The translations under genes were made by a program, and so were the position numbers. This document shows positions 1-6,600 of a stretch of DNA of 42,538 bases, piece after piece. The notes below the pieces were generated by a model. The model searched no databases, was not told the DNA's origin, and was given only the letters and a program-made list of their open reading frames with translations. This DNA is from a virus. Location: positions 1 through 42,538 of IMG/VR virus record IMGVR_UViG_3300038435_000224; one strand, written 5' to 3'. The first letter of the stretch is position 1; the number at the start of each line of letters is the position of its first letter.

Positions 1-300
1 TTATTTTTTATCTTCTTCTTTAAGTCTTAGTTCGCGACAATAAACTTCAATAGCTGGATTGGGGGCAGAATGCGGTGGAGTGTATTGTTGTTCCATAGCA
101 TTTGTATGCCAATGAGCTTTGCAGCCCCTAGAATTGTCGTGCAAATGACTGAGACTGCTATTTGTGCTGTGAAGTTTTGTTATCAGGTCATGCCTGGAAT
201 CAGATTCTTCCAGCCATGGTTGTTGTGCTTGAGCATCTTTCAAATTTTGCCCGGTGTTTTTGGGGTCTTTTGAGAAGAACTTAAATAGAGTTTTTAACAT
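1..300 (-). CDS. Hypothetical protein, probable host flank
   Basis: A complete 99-codon reading frame ends in TAA at the first bases of the window and starts with ATG at 300. An AAGGCG stretch about 8 nt upstream could serve as ribosome binding site. The product starts with a short hydrophobic/aromatic stretch (MLKTLFKFFSK) and continues hydrophilic, rich in His, Asn and Gln, with no motif I recognise. It lies outside the putative attachment site at 511-595 and points away from the integrase, so it is more likely host DNA than phage. It could also be a non-functional frame, since the low-complexity hydrophilic body gives little support for coding. No function is proposed. Confidence 0.4.
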   Translation of the reverse strand: MLKTLFKFFSKDPKNTGQNLKDAQAQQPWLEESDSRHDLITKLHSTNSSLSHLHDNSRGCKAHWHTNAMEQQYTPPHSAPNPAIEVYCRELRLKEEDKK

Positions 301-510
301 AGTGAACGCCTTCGCTTGAATTTAAGCGATTATGTGGCATGGCTGCCAGGGTCAAGTACGGGTGAGTTAGCCTCAATTACAATGATGTTATTAAATTGTC
401 CAACAAAGCAATTGGAATATAGGTTTTATTGAATAAAAAAGTGTGAAACCTTTAATGATTAATGACTTAGGTTTCTATATATCTTAATTATGTATCTTTT
501 GGCTTTAAAT

Positions 511-595
511 TGGGTCATGAAGGATTCGAACCTTCAACCAACTGCTTAAGAGTCAAGAGGCGAAAACGGCTTACCAAATGGCTCTGCGTTGCCCA
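511..595 (-). other. tRNA-Lys(CTT)-like 3' half; probable phage attachment junction
   Basis: Read on the minus strand, positions about 555 to 511 match the 3' half of a tRNA. There is an anticodon loop CTCTTAA (anticodon CTT), then a T-arm GAAGG-TTCGAAT-CCTTC, then ATGACCC and discriminator A. The 5' half (595 to about 556) starts TGGGCAAC. It pairs poorly with the 3' acceptor strand (4 of 7 positions), gives a mispaired anticodon stem, and makes the total 85 nt with no class II variable arm. No CCA is encoded. The simplest reading is that the 3' tRNA segment is the integration core left at the host side, and the unmatched 5' part is phage DNA. The intact tRNA-Lys would then lie at the other prophage end, beyond the window. 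A decayed or chimeric tRNA gene is the alternative. Confidence 0.6.
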
Positions 596-676
596 TTTCC
601 GATTAAATTTTTGATCAATTAATGAGCATCCGGAATGATTGCAGGGCAATGGTTCTGAATCTAGGTTGAATCTATG

Positions 677-706
677 TTGAAAAGTACGCAGCTATCCGTT
701 TTATAT
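677..706 (+). promoter_or_regulatory. Candidate integrase promoter
   Basis: TTGAAA at 677-682 and TTATAT at 701-706 are separated by 18 nt, a fair sigma-70 match. They lie about 65 nt upstream of the integrase start, and no other reading frame intervenes. Not experimentally supported. Confidence 0.4.
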
Positions 707-708
707 GT

Positions 709-736
709 CCCAGTGATAAATCTGGGTTACAACCCA
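709..736 (+). promoter_or_regulatory. Two mutually exclusive hairpins in the integrase leader
   Basis: CCCAG (709-713) pairs with CTGGG (722-726) around an 8-nt loop. TGGGTT (723-728) pairs with AACCCA (731-736). The two stems share bases 723-726, so only one can form at a time. They lie between the putative promoter and the ribosome binding site of int. They may be an RNA switch, or DNA operators for a recombination directionality factor or repressor. Confidence 0.35.
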
Positions 737-771
737 ATAAATTCAATGCACTTTTTGAAAGAGGTGTTCTG

Positions 772-1677
772 ATGTCACATGCATTTCAATTAACATGGGA
801 TAGCATTGCTGCAACCAATCGTGATCTAACTATTGACGAGTTGTTTGCTCATTATTATCAGTACGCTAGAGCGCAATGCCGTACTCACAAAAATATTGCT
901 GCAAACTATCGACGGTACTTTGGACCTGTGGGTAACATGCTTGCTCGAGATTTATCGGCACAACATGTTATGCATTGGCACAGTGAGATAGGTAAACGTT
1001 TTGGAAAGGTAACAGCTAATCATTGTCTTCGACTTCTGAGAACCATCTATAACTATGGTATTCGTTTCAATTTATATGACGGTAAAAATCCTGCGACTGT
1101 TATTAGACAATTTCCAGAAAAATCTAGAGAGCGTTTCGTCACTCGAGAAGAAATGCCAAAGTTTTTAGAAACTATGGAAAAGCTACCGGCGAGAAGTCGT
1201 GATTTTTTCTTTATTCTATTGTTTACTGGCGCTCGTTCAGGTGATGTTCTATCGATGAGATGGGAAGATATAAACATTACCGAAAAAGTATGGATTATCC
1301 GCGATAGTAAAAACGGTGATGATTTACATATTCCACTAGATGCACGCGTACTAGCTGCACTTGCTAGATGTAGAAGATATAGTCGTAATGGCTGGGTGTT
1401 TCCTTCAAAGAAAACAGTTGGACATATGTGGCTACCGCGTCGTGATTGGAATATTTTGAGAAAAGGATTTCCGGACTTGCGAGCTCACGATTTAAGGCGA
1501 ACACTAGCTACATGGCAATTAAATACTGGAACTAAATTGGAAGTGGTAGGGAAAACATTAGGGCATAGATCTATCAAATCAACTGAAATTTACGCACGTA
1601 TGCAGGTAGCACCTGTACGCAAAGCAGTAGATACAGCACTATCTGCTATGTTTGATTCAACCTCTATAGACTTTTGA
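772..1677 (+). CDS. int: Tyrosine-family integrase (phage site-specific recombinase)
   Basis: The 301-residue product has the full catalytic set of the tyrosine recombinase family: Arg155 in TGARSGDVL, Lys180, His239 and Arg242 in HDLRR, His265 in GHRS and the nucleophile Tyr274 in STEIYAR. Residues about 20-105 form the SAM-like core-binding domain and the catalytic domain runs from about 120 to the end. The start is set by GAGGTG five nt before ATG. It lies next to the tRNA-like junction at 511-595, the expected position for an enzyme that recombines phage attP with a tRNA attB. Its 3' end overlaps the convergent gene ending at 1657 by 21 bp, so the two transcripts would be antisense to each other there. 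Length and motifs are normal for a prophage integrase. Confidence 0.96.
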   Translation: MSHAFQLTWDSIAATNRDLTIDELFAHYYQYARAQCRTHKNIAANYRRYFGPVGNMLARDLSAQHVMHWHSEIGKRFGKVTANHCLRLLRTIYNYGIRFNLYDGKNPATVIRQFPEKSRERFVTREEMPKFLETMEKLPARSRDFFFILLFTGARSGDVLSMRWEDINITEKVWIIRDSKNGDDLHIPLDARVLAALARCRRYSRNGWVFPSKKTVGHMWLPRRDWNILRKGFPDLRAHDLRRTLATWQLNTGTKLEVVGKTLGHRSIKSTEIYARMQVAPVRKAVDTALSAMFDSTSIDF

Positions 1678-2964
1678 CCAAAATGGCAGAGGTCCAAAAT
1701 CTGTTTCGACAAATTTGATACGATGACGATTGAATCCAGGCACATTTAGTGATTTAGCACCACGATTATGTGAGAATGCGTGCAATACTTGTTGTCCATG
1801 ACGCCGTGCAAAGTTCGTCACATGTTGATCAACACGTGCTTTGATATAGTAACCTATTCCACGATTTCTAAGATCCCAGCGAATATTCATACCACCAATA
1901 TGACCGCTTCCTCCAATTTCATATCTTTCTCCAACCCCTCTATCATCAGGAGCAACAGTTACAGTACCTACGATTTCGCCCGTGCTTCTATCCTTATATA
2001 TAAATGTTTGATAGAGTTCGCTGCTTTTAAACCTATTGTCCTTGTGATGCTCTTGTATCCAAGTTAAAAAACCAGGAATAATTTCTCCATTGACCTCACG
2101 ATCTAATCCATATTCACCATCACGCTTAGGCTCCATACCAGCAATCCACTTTTCAAACTGTGCTTTTGTTTGTGCGTCGCAAGCAGCATAGGTCAATTCT
2201 TCAAACAAATGTTTTGCTTGAATGACTCTGCCAGCAATTACAGCAGGATTATCAATATTATCAAAATTTCTCCATTCGATTAGTCTGTCTTTAGTAGAGG
2301 AGCGTTCTGGATATTGCAGCTGTTCAAATACATATACATTGTCAGAATCTGCAATGACAGGAGATGGAGTCATGGTATAAAGAGACGGGTAGTCAATCCA
2401 ATAATCATCATCGGTGCTAAGAATTAGCTTATCGCCAGAGGTAATATCATCTTTTGCGATAATTACTAGTGCCAATCCTCTTAATTGTTCAGCATCTTTG
2501 ATTTCTTTACCATTCAAAAAAATCTTTATGTATTTAGGGGAAAGAAAATCCTCCATTAAAGAAATGCCTATAGGACCATTGCGTCTCATTCCAGAATTAC
2601 TTCTATATATAAGTCTTCTTAGGTATGCATTTCCATCGGTGTCCTGTCCAAACATATCGAATAACCAATCAGGTTGTTTACTCAATGCATAATCTAGTGA
2701 AGATGCAAGACTCCCTTTCCCTCCTTCTAACAGTGGAAGATAAGTATCTATTTGTGCAAGATAACGAGATAGTGCAGTTAGAAATACAACAGATAGTGCT
2801 TTAACTCCTGGTGTCCATTGAAAAGTACCAACTTTCCCATAGGCACCGATTGTCTTTCCGCGCATCGCATACATTTCTTTTCCGTCGTCACGACTAAAGA
2901 TAGTTCGTTCAAGCTCAACTTCGTGTGACCAAGATTTAGAGAACCAGAGAACTAATTCTGTCAT
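1657..2964 (-). CDS. Large uncharacterised protein with C-terminal GNAT acetyltransferase domain
   Basis: 435 residues. The last ~120 residues look like a GNAT N-acetyltransferase: the strand TGEIVGTVTVAPDD, then an acetyl-CoA loop-like RNRGIGYYIKARV (R-x-x-G-x-G), then a C-terminal strand HRIKFVETDFGPLPFW. The first ~300 residues match no family I can name. The segment with GKGSLASSLDYAL and the acidic STDDDYWIDYP stretch are its visible landmarks. It is the last gene of a three-gene leftward operon. Its ATG overlaps the stop of the phosphatase gene (TGATG) and AAGGTGAG is the likely ribosome binding site; an in-frame TTG one codon earlier is also possible. It ends inside the 3' end of int on the other strand. 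Inference: it acetylates a product made by the two upstream enzymes. The substrate is unknown. Confidence 0.75.
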   Translation of the reverse strand: MTELVLWFSKSWSHEVELERTIFSRDDGKEMYAMRGKTIGAYGKVGTFQWTPGVKALSVVFLTALSRYLAQIDTYLPLLEGGKGSLASSLDYALSKQPDWLFDMFGQDTDGNAYLRRLIYRSNSGMRRNGPIGISLMEDFLSPKYIKIFLNGKEIKDAEQLRGLALVIIAKDDITSGDKLILSTDDDYWIDYPSLYTMTPSPVIADSDNVYVFEQLQYPERSSTKDRLIEWRNFDNIDNPAVIAGRVIQAKHLFEELTYAACDAQTKAQFEKWIAGMEPKRDGEYGLDREVNGEIIPGFLTWIQEHHKDNRFKSSELYQTFIYKDRSTGEIVGTVTVAPDDRGVGERYEIGGSGHIGGMNIRWDLRNRGIGYYIKARVDQHVTNFARRHGQQVLHAFSHNRGAKSLNVPGFNRHRIKFVETDFGPLPFWSKVYRG

Positions 2965-3623
2965 CAACTCACCTTAATAAACAGTCTGTCAATAATTGTT
3001 TCCAATTGATCAAACGAATCAATAAATGCAAACGGTTTGAGTTGTTCAAGTTTTTCTTTCGAATGAGAACCAAAAGTCACACAGATAGTTTTCACTTTAG
3101 CGTTGGTTCCAAAATTTACGTCGCTAGTTGTATCACCAACCATGATGCATTCATCAGAAGAAAAGCATAGTGTTTTCATAATGTGTCGCAACATTGTTGG
3201 ATCAGGTTTTTCTTTATATTCTGCACCACAACAAGTGATGTCAAAAATTCCTTCGAGCTTGTTATGAGTAATTGCGCTATCAAGTTCTTTGCGACTTTTA
3301 GATGTAGCAATAGCTAATTTGTAGTTTCGTGCTTTTAGAGCTCGAAGCATTTCAACAGAGCCGGGAAACATTTCACCTTGATATTCTTTCAACTGCATTG
3401 TTTCGCGAAATTCGTTACACAAGTTGTCCAGCATTTCTGAAGACACAGAAGGAAAACAAATTTTCATTGCTTCTTTGAATTCCATGCCAAGCACATGTCG
3501 TACTTGTTCTTCAGTAGGTTTATCTACTTCATACTTTTCTGCGAGGTAGTGCTTGCATGCAATTATCTTACTGACTGAGTCAGCTAGTGTACCGTCCCAG
3601 TCAAACACGACAAGCTGTGGCAT
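2964..3623 (-). CDS. HAD-superfamily phosphatase (phosphoglycolate phosphatase-like)
   Basis: 219 residues with all four HAD motifs: DWDGTLADS with nucleophile Asp8 and acid Asp10, motif II Ser/Thr in IATSKSR, the Lys in KEKPDP and the acidic motif MVGDTTSDV. A helical cap domain of about 70 residues follows motif I, the subclass I arrangement of Gph/PGMB-type enzymes that dephosphorylate small phosphometabolites. AAAGGAG lies 5 nt before ATG. The start overlaps the end of the upstream amidohydrolase gene by 23 bp, and its stop overlaps the start of the GNAT gene, so the three are probably translated together. Given the partner, a sugar phosphate is a likely substrate, but HAD sequence alone does not reveal specificity. 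Confidence 0.88.
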   Translation of the reverse strand: MPQLVVFDWDGTLADSVSKIIACKHYLAEKYEVDKPTEEQVRHVLGMEFKEAMKICFPSVSSEMLDNLCNEFRETMQLKEYQGEMFPGSVEMLRALKARNYKLAIATSKSRKELDSAITHNKLEGIFDITCCGAEYKEKPDPTMLRHIMKTLCFSSDECIMVGDTTSDVNFGTNAKVKTICVTFGSHSKEKLEQLKPFAFIDSFDQLETIIDRLFIKVS

Positions 3624-4695
3624 GTGAACTCCTTTTGATTCTTTTAGTTAATACACTTCTTGGGATAACGTTTGTTATGGCTTCTACTTCGACAGTATTC
3701 AAACCAATTGAAAACATGTTTTTTATTTGTTGTTCAACATTAGTAGTGCCAGCGGCAACTATACCCTTGTCTTGATATAACAGGTTGGAACCATCTTTCA
3801 TTACTAAATCTTGACCACCAAGTCGTTTGCTTTCAACTGTATCAGTCATCATCATCATATTCTCTGCACCGACTAATCGCACAGCATGTTGGACAATTTC
3901 TAAATCAACATGTTCTCCATCAAAATTCTGACAAAGCTTGGTAATACCTTTACGTGCATTCCTAATCATAGTGGCAGGTACTGGACCTAGATCTTGTTCG
4001 ATTGAATTTATATTCCAGCTTGATGGATTTACTATTTCTAGATCTGCTTTCCGCTTCGCCTTTTCACCTGGGGTTCGCCAAGCATGTTTAAAGTTCAACG
4101 GCATATCATTGAATAGATGATCAGTAACAGTTACATGTCCTGATTCTTCAACTGCATCAAATATAGACTGCAATGCTCTTGCACTTGCCATCGGATTTGT
4201 TTTAGTAAAGTGTCCCGGTGCTGGTAAAACATTTCCATCCAACAATATTTCAGATATTTGTCGCACACTAAGACCATTTGTTTGAGCTGCATCAGGCGAC
4301 ATAATAACGTAGATCAAACCATTCTTGCCGCAATGGGCTAGGTCATTCCACTGCTGTTTGTCAGGCATCCATATAGAGCTTCCTGGTGTACCACCATAAC
4401 TATCCAGTAATGGACCTTCCAATGCAAAGCCTTCTATATGTGTGAGTTTGCCCTGCTCTTTTAGTCGATGAAATATTTCAGTGAGATTCAAAAACCCTTC
4501 AAAGTATTTTCTTGGCAAATAAAGTGTAAGCACACAGTTGTGCCCTCGTTCAGCCAATACATCATCTATTGTCTGTAATTCCAGCTCAGGGATTTCAGTA
4601 AAATCAAAGCGACTAACTCCATGACAATGCATGTCAATTGCATTCCTTGCGAGACTATTCAGATTCATATTTGGTGACACCACGTGTAAATGCAC
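3601..4695 (-). CDS. NagA-like amidohydrolase (N-acetylglucosamine-6-phosphate deacetylase family)
   Basis: 364 residues of the amidohydrolase TIM-barrel fold. Visible metal and catalytic positions are His23-x-His25 (DMHCHG), Glu93 (FALEGPLL), His162 (PAPGHFTKTN), His193 in TDHLFNDMP and Asp285 in MMMTDTVES. The HLFN-x-M signature and the ALEGP strand are typical of NagA, which removes acetyl from GlcNAc-6-phosphate. Unlike cellular NagA it begins almost directly at the HxH strand, so the N-terminal part of the usual beta-sandwich is missing; the C-terminus is also short. The start is a GTG only a few nt after AGGAGGGT, tighter than usual, so a downstream GTG cannot be excluded. It is the first gene of the cargo operon. 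Substrate identity is inferred from the family only. Confidence 0.82.
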   Translation of the reverse strand: MHLHVVSPNMNLNSLARNAIDMHCHGVSRFDFTEIPELELQTIDDVLAERGHNCVLTLYLPRKYFEGFLNLTEIFHRLKEQGKLTHIEGFALEGPLLDSYGGTPGSSIWMPDKQQWNDLAHCGKNGLIYVIMSPDAAQTNGLSVRQISEILLDGNVLPAPGHFTKTNPMASARALQSIFDAVEESGHVTVTDHLFNDMPLNFKHAWRTPGEKAKRKADLEIVNPSSWNINSIEQDLGPVPATMIRNARKGITKLCQNFDGEHVDLEIVQHAVRLVGAENMMMMTDTVESKRLGGQDLVMKDGSNLLYQDKGIVAAGTTNVEQQIKNMFSIGLNTVEVEAITNVIPRSVLTKRIKRSSHATACRV

Positions 4696-4855
4696 ACCCT
4701 CCTACAGCTTGTAATGCTGTCTGAGCAGTGTTTTTGAGATAACGGGTTTGATTGTATTACAAATCTACATAAACTCTAAAACTTCTAATGTTAAGTCTGA
4801 TAATTGCGGATTGTTGGTTGACAACTGGCGAACCGATATCGTTTGTTGTATGATT

Positions 4856-4890
4856 CAAAAAAGGAAGAGACCCGCTCTAACGAGTCCCTT
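4856..4890 (-). terminator. Strong rho-independent terminator (leftward)
   Basis: On the minus strand AAGGGACTCG (4890-4881) and CGGGTCTCTT (4874-4865) form a 10-bp stem with two G-U pairs and a 6-nt loop. CCTTTTTT follows. It lies just after the small gene at 4908-5048 and upstream of the cargo operon, so it separates the two leftward units. Confidence 0.75.
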
Positions 4891-4907
4891 CTGTTTGAAG
4901 CCCTCAC

Positions 4908-5048
4908 TTATCGCTTACTAGGCTTAGGAGTGGGCTTCTTTTTTTGTCCACCCACAATGGGGTGCACTTGTGGACATTTGGGGCTTTTATGATTGTGCTT
5001 TGGTCCGCACATATAAAATCCATCTGCCACTTTTGAAGTGTTGGACAT
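4908..5048 (-). CDS. 46-aa Cys/His-rich basic peptide
   Basis: A 47-codon frame with a textbook GGAGG 8 nt before ATG at 5048. The product starts MSNTSKVADGFYMCG and contains a Cys/His cluster (CGPKHNHKSPKCPQVH) that could bind one zinc ion or another metal. It ends in a Lys/Pro-rich basic tail (KKKPTPKPSKR), suggesting contact with nucleic acid or membrane. A longer overlapping frame in another phase has no ribosome binding site and is rejected. The leftward terminator at 4856-4890 follows 18 bp after the stop. A second, long-loop hairpin followed by seven T on the plus strand (4897-4945) overlaps its 3' end. It belongs to a short unit driven from the promoter at 5197-5225. I do not recognise the family. 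Confidence 0.65.
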   Translation of the reverse strand: MSNTSKVADGFYMCGPKHNHKSPKCPQVHPIVGGQKKKPTPKPSKR

Positions 5049-5077
5049 GCCATACACCTCCAATCAGCGACATGATT

Positions 5078-5096
5078 TGTTGATAGTAAATCAACA
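5078..5096 (-). other. Perfect 7-bp hairpin between two tiny genes
   Basis: TGTTGAT (5078-5084) and ATCAACA (5090-5096) form a perfect stem around a 5-nt loop, about 30-50 nt upstream of the 46-aa gene start. No T-run follows on either strand, so this looks more like a processing or translation-control structure than a terminator. Confidence 0.35.
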
Positions 5097-5127
5097 GGTC
5101 GCAAGACTGTGCCATTGCTGATGCAAG

Positions 5128-5190
5128 TTAGCCTCTGGCAAAAACTTTTATTCGGTTTTTTCCACCGCCACCACTATGATCTTCTGACAT
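5128..5190 (-). CDS. Candidate 20-aa peptide, possibly from a leaderless mRNA
   Basis: The frame starts at ATG 5190 and encodes MSEDHSGGGGKNRIKVFARG before TAA. The -10 box of the promoter at 5197-5225 ends 7 nt before this ATG, so transcription would begin at or next to the A of ATG. That is the leaderless arrangement known for lambda cI made from PRM. The Gly4 run and the basic C-terminus are the only visible features. It precedes the 46-aa gene in the same unit. It may be a real micropeptide, a regulatory leader ORF, or chance. Confidence 0.35.
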   Translation of the reverse strand: MSEDHSGGGGKNRIKVFARG

Positions 5191-5196
5191 AGTCCC

Positions 5197-5225
5197 TATA
5201 TACTAACATGACTTTTTAAATTCAA
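5197..5225 (-). promoter_or_regulatory. Sigma-70-type promoter for the leftward tiny-gene unit
   Basis: On the minus strand TTGAAT (5225-5220), an exact 17-nt spacer and TATATA (5202-5197) make a good promoter. The predicted transcription start falls on or beside the ATG at 5190. The 5233-5253 hairpin abuts its upstream edge. Confidence 0.55.
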
Positions 5226-5232
5226 ACGAAAA

Positions 5233-5253
5233 TACCCACCAAAAAGATGGGTA
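5233..5253 (-). terminator. Hairpin with T-rich tail, leftward terminator or operator
   Basis: On the minus strand TACCCATC, loop TTTTT and GGTGGGTA form an 8-bp stem with one G-U pair, followed by TTTTCGTTT. It would block transcripts entering from the right and so insulate the promoter at 5197-5225. As a DNA dyad 8 bp from the -35 box it could also be an operator. Confidence 0.5.
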
Positions 5254-5437
5254 CTTCGCACTATGTCCACTATCAAGTGGCGGATTAAAATGTGTCTGGT
5301 CTTTGACCGTTAGCAAAATAGATGCCGAATCGATATCAACCAAACTGGAAGTAAGTTTACTCGCTTTGAATTCCGAGGTCAATTATTTTGTACAGGAATT
5401 TGACAGGTAATAATACATATATTCAGTTATTTGGATA

Positions 5438-5468
5438 GAAAAAATAGAATACCCCCTTCTATTTTTTC
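5438..5468. other. Perfect 12-bp stem-loop
   Basis: GAAAAAATAGAA (5438-5449) and TTCTATTTTTTC (5457-5468) are perfectly complementary around a C-rich 7-nt loop (TACCCCC). On either strand the 3' arm ends in a T-rich run, so it could act as a weak bidirectional terminator. A structural DNA element is the other option. Confidence 0.45.
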
Positions 5469-5711
5469 CGGAGCAATTTGTCAACTGTTCAAAAACCCGT
5501 GTAGTTTTTTACAGGTTTTGTTTTAGCCGATATATATATCAGTACTACTATTTAGTAACAGATATTCCAAATCGCACAAATTTAATCTGGATACTTTTCT
5601 GTAAAACTTCCCAGATTTTTCTTTTTGTTCAAATTCAAACAACAGAAAATATCAAAATATTTTTTTGAATTTCCTGTTTTTATTTCGTGCGTTTTTTCTG
5701 TCGATTTATAT

Positions 5712-6041
5712 AACAATAGTATTGCTTGTTGTCTGCTGGATATATTTTGTGAAGCGTGTGAAGGATCGCGTTTTTAATCCTTCACGCGGAAACCCTTGTG
5801 CCATCTACCTTTGACATCTACTGTGAAGCTGTGAAGCTTTTTTCCCTATTAATTACTAGAGAAAATTACTGAATAAAAATAGAGCAAATATACACAATCA
5901 ATAAACACAATTTGAGAGTAATTAAATAGGGGAAATCCTTCACAGCTTCACAGATTTTTGAAACGCTTGCGGCACAAGCGAAAGCGCGTGAAGCATCTAT
6001 TTTTCAATCCTTCACAGGTAAATGACAACTTAATTATTGTT
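5712..6041. repeat. Long imperfect inverted repeat with GTGAAGG/CCTTCAC dyads
   Basis: The core arms 5821-5857 and 5917-5953 start with 16 perfectly complementary bases (CTGTGAAGCTGTGAAG) and stay largely complementary over 37 nt. Outside the core the arms remain recognisably related: GTGAAGGAT at 5758 and 6015-6007, GCTTCACGCG/CGCGTGAAGC near 5785 and 5985, CTTGTGCC/GGCACAAG near 5800 and 5975, and AACAATA at 5712 and 6041. Local hairpins also exist: 5758-5785, 5964-5980 (CGCTTG-CAAGCG) and 5988-6015. About nine copies of GTGAAG/CTTCAC occur in 270 bp. It lies 60 bp upstream of the HNH/terminase genes. Candidates are a replication or packaging site with protein-binding dyads, a structured RNA, or an inserted MITE-like element. 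Confidence 0.7.
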
Positions 6042-6099
6042 TTTCAAAAAAGTTCTGGTAAAATGCAGCCGCCCTAATTAGAGCCAGGGAGAAACTGTC

Positions 6100-6465
6100 A
6101 TGCCAATGAAGCCAGCTAAACCATGCAACAAACGTGGATGTGGCCGTCTTACTTTAGATAGATTCTGCGCATCACATGATGTTGAATACAAACAACAGAC
6201 GCGAATTGAATATGACAAAAAGCGTGGAGCTGATAAGCAACGATATACCAACAAGCTGTGGCGTGCTAAAAGAAAAAATCAATTACTAAATGAGCCATGG
6301 TGCAAAGAATGCAATTGCTTAGCGAATGAAGTCGATCACATCATTCCACTTGTTGAAGGTGGAGCTGATGATGAAAGCAACTTCCAATCTTTGTGCAAAT
6401 CATGCCACTCACGCAAGACAGCACGAGAGAATGGCGGCTTTGGCAACGAGAGGAAGAGAGCATGA
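6100..6465 (+). CDS. HNH endonuclease (terminase-associated)
   Basis: 121 residues. An N-terminal [18 protein letters not shown] cluster precedes the HNH fold: CKEC (about 71-74), then [32 protein letters not shown]. That gives the DH of the nuclease motif, the central Asn and the final CxxCH zinc ligands. Small HNH proteins encoded beside P27-type small terminases are needed for cos cleavage together with the terminase (shown for HK97 gp74), and this gene is directly upstream of the terminase pair. The start ATG follows AGGGAGA by about 6 nt. It is the first gene of the rightward late operon. Confidence 0.92.
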   Translation: MPMKPAKPCNKRGCGRLTLDRFCASHDVEYKQQTRIEYDKKRGADKQRYTNKLWRAKRKNQLLNEPWCKECNCLANEVDHIIPLVEGGADDESNFQSLCKSCHSRKTARENGGFGNERKRA

Positions 6466-6600
6466 GCCGCGTGGAAAATTTCGTTTTTTTAAAAATTTTC
6501 CATGGGGAGGGGGGTAAAAATCCTTGGAGCTTTTCGTTAGCAAGCCGCGCGGGTAAGCTTGCGTGTATCTCCGCGAAATTCAATGAGGGGGGATATCGAT
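6466..6600 (+). other. Candidate cos region between HNH and small terminase
   Basis: 135 bp without a gene. It contains an AT dyad (GGAAAATTT near 6475 pairing with AAATTTTCC at 6493-6501), a G-rich tract GGGGAGGGGGG after CCAT, and a GCAAGC/GCTTGC dyad at 6540-6562. In HK97-type genomes cos lies between the HNH gene and the small terminase gene, so this is the positional candidate. The exact cut cannot be read from sequence. Confidence 0.4.

Larger units (their letters stand above)
5254..6099. other. Non-coding, hairpin-rich region between the lysogeny side and the late operon
   Basis: About 850 bp without a convincing gene on either strand. It holds a small dyad (CCACT-atca-AGTGG at 5267-5280), a perfect 12-bp hairpin at 5438-5468, a possible leftward promoter (TTGACA near 5480 with weak TAGAAG 17 nt on) and the long inverted repeat at 5712-6041. 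The rest is AT-rich. Its position before HNH and terminase is where promoters for late genes and packaging or replication signals are expected. I found no convincing rightward promoter for the late genes by eye. Confidence 0.6.

Noticed and set aside
511-595. Functional complete tRNA gene
   Set aside because: Acceptor and anticodon stems do not pair across the two halves and the length is wrong for tRNA-Lys; only the 3' half is convincing.
4897-4945. Rightward rho-independent terminator (GAAGCCC...GGGCTTC followed by seven T)
   Set aside because: The 28-nt loop is long and no rightward gene ends upstream, so it was noted with the 46-aa gene rather than called.
4904-5104. 66-codon minus-strand frame
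   Set aside because: It has no ribosome binding site; the overlapping 46-codon frame in another phase has an ideal GGAGG and a terminator right after it.
6559-6600. Upstream TTG start for the small terminase
   Set aside because: No ribosome binding site, and the family's conserved N-terminus begins at the TTG at 6601, which has a strong one.
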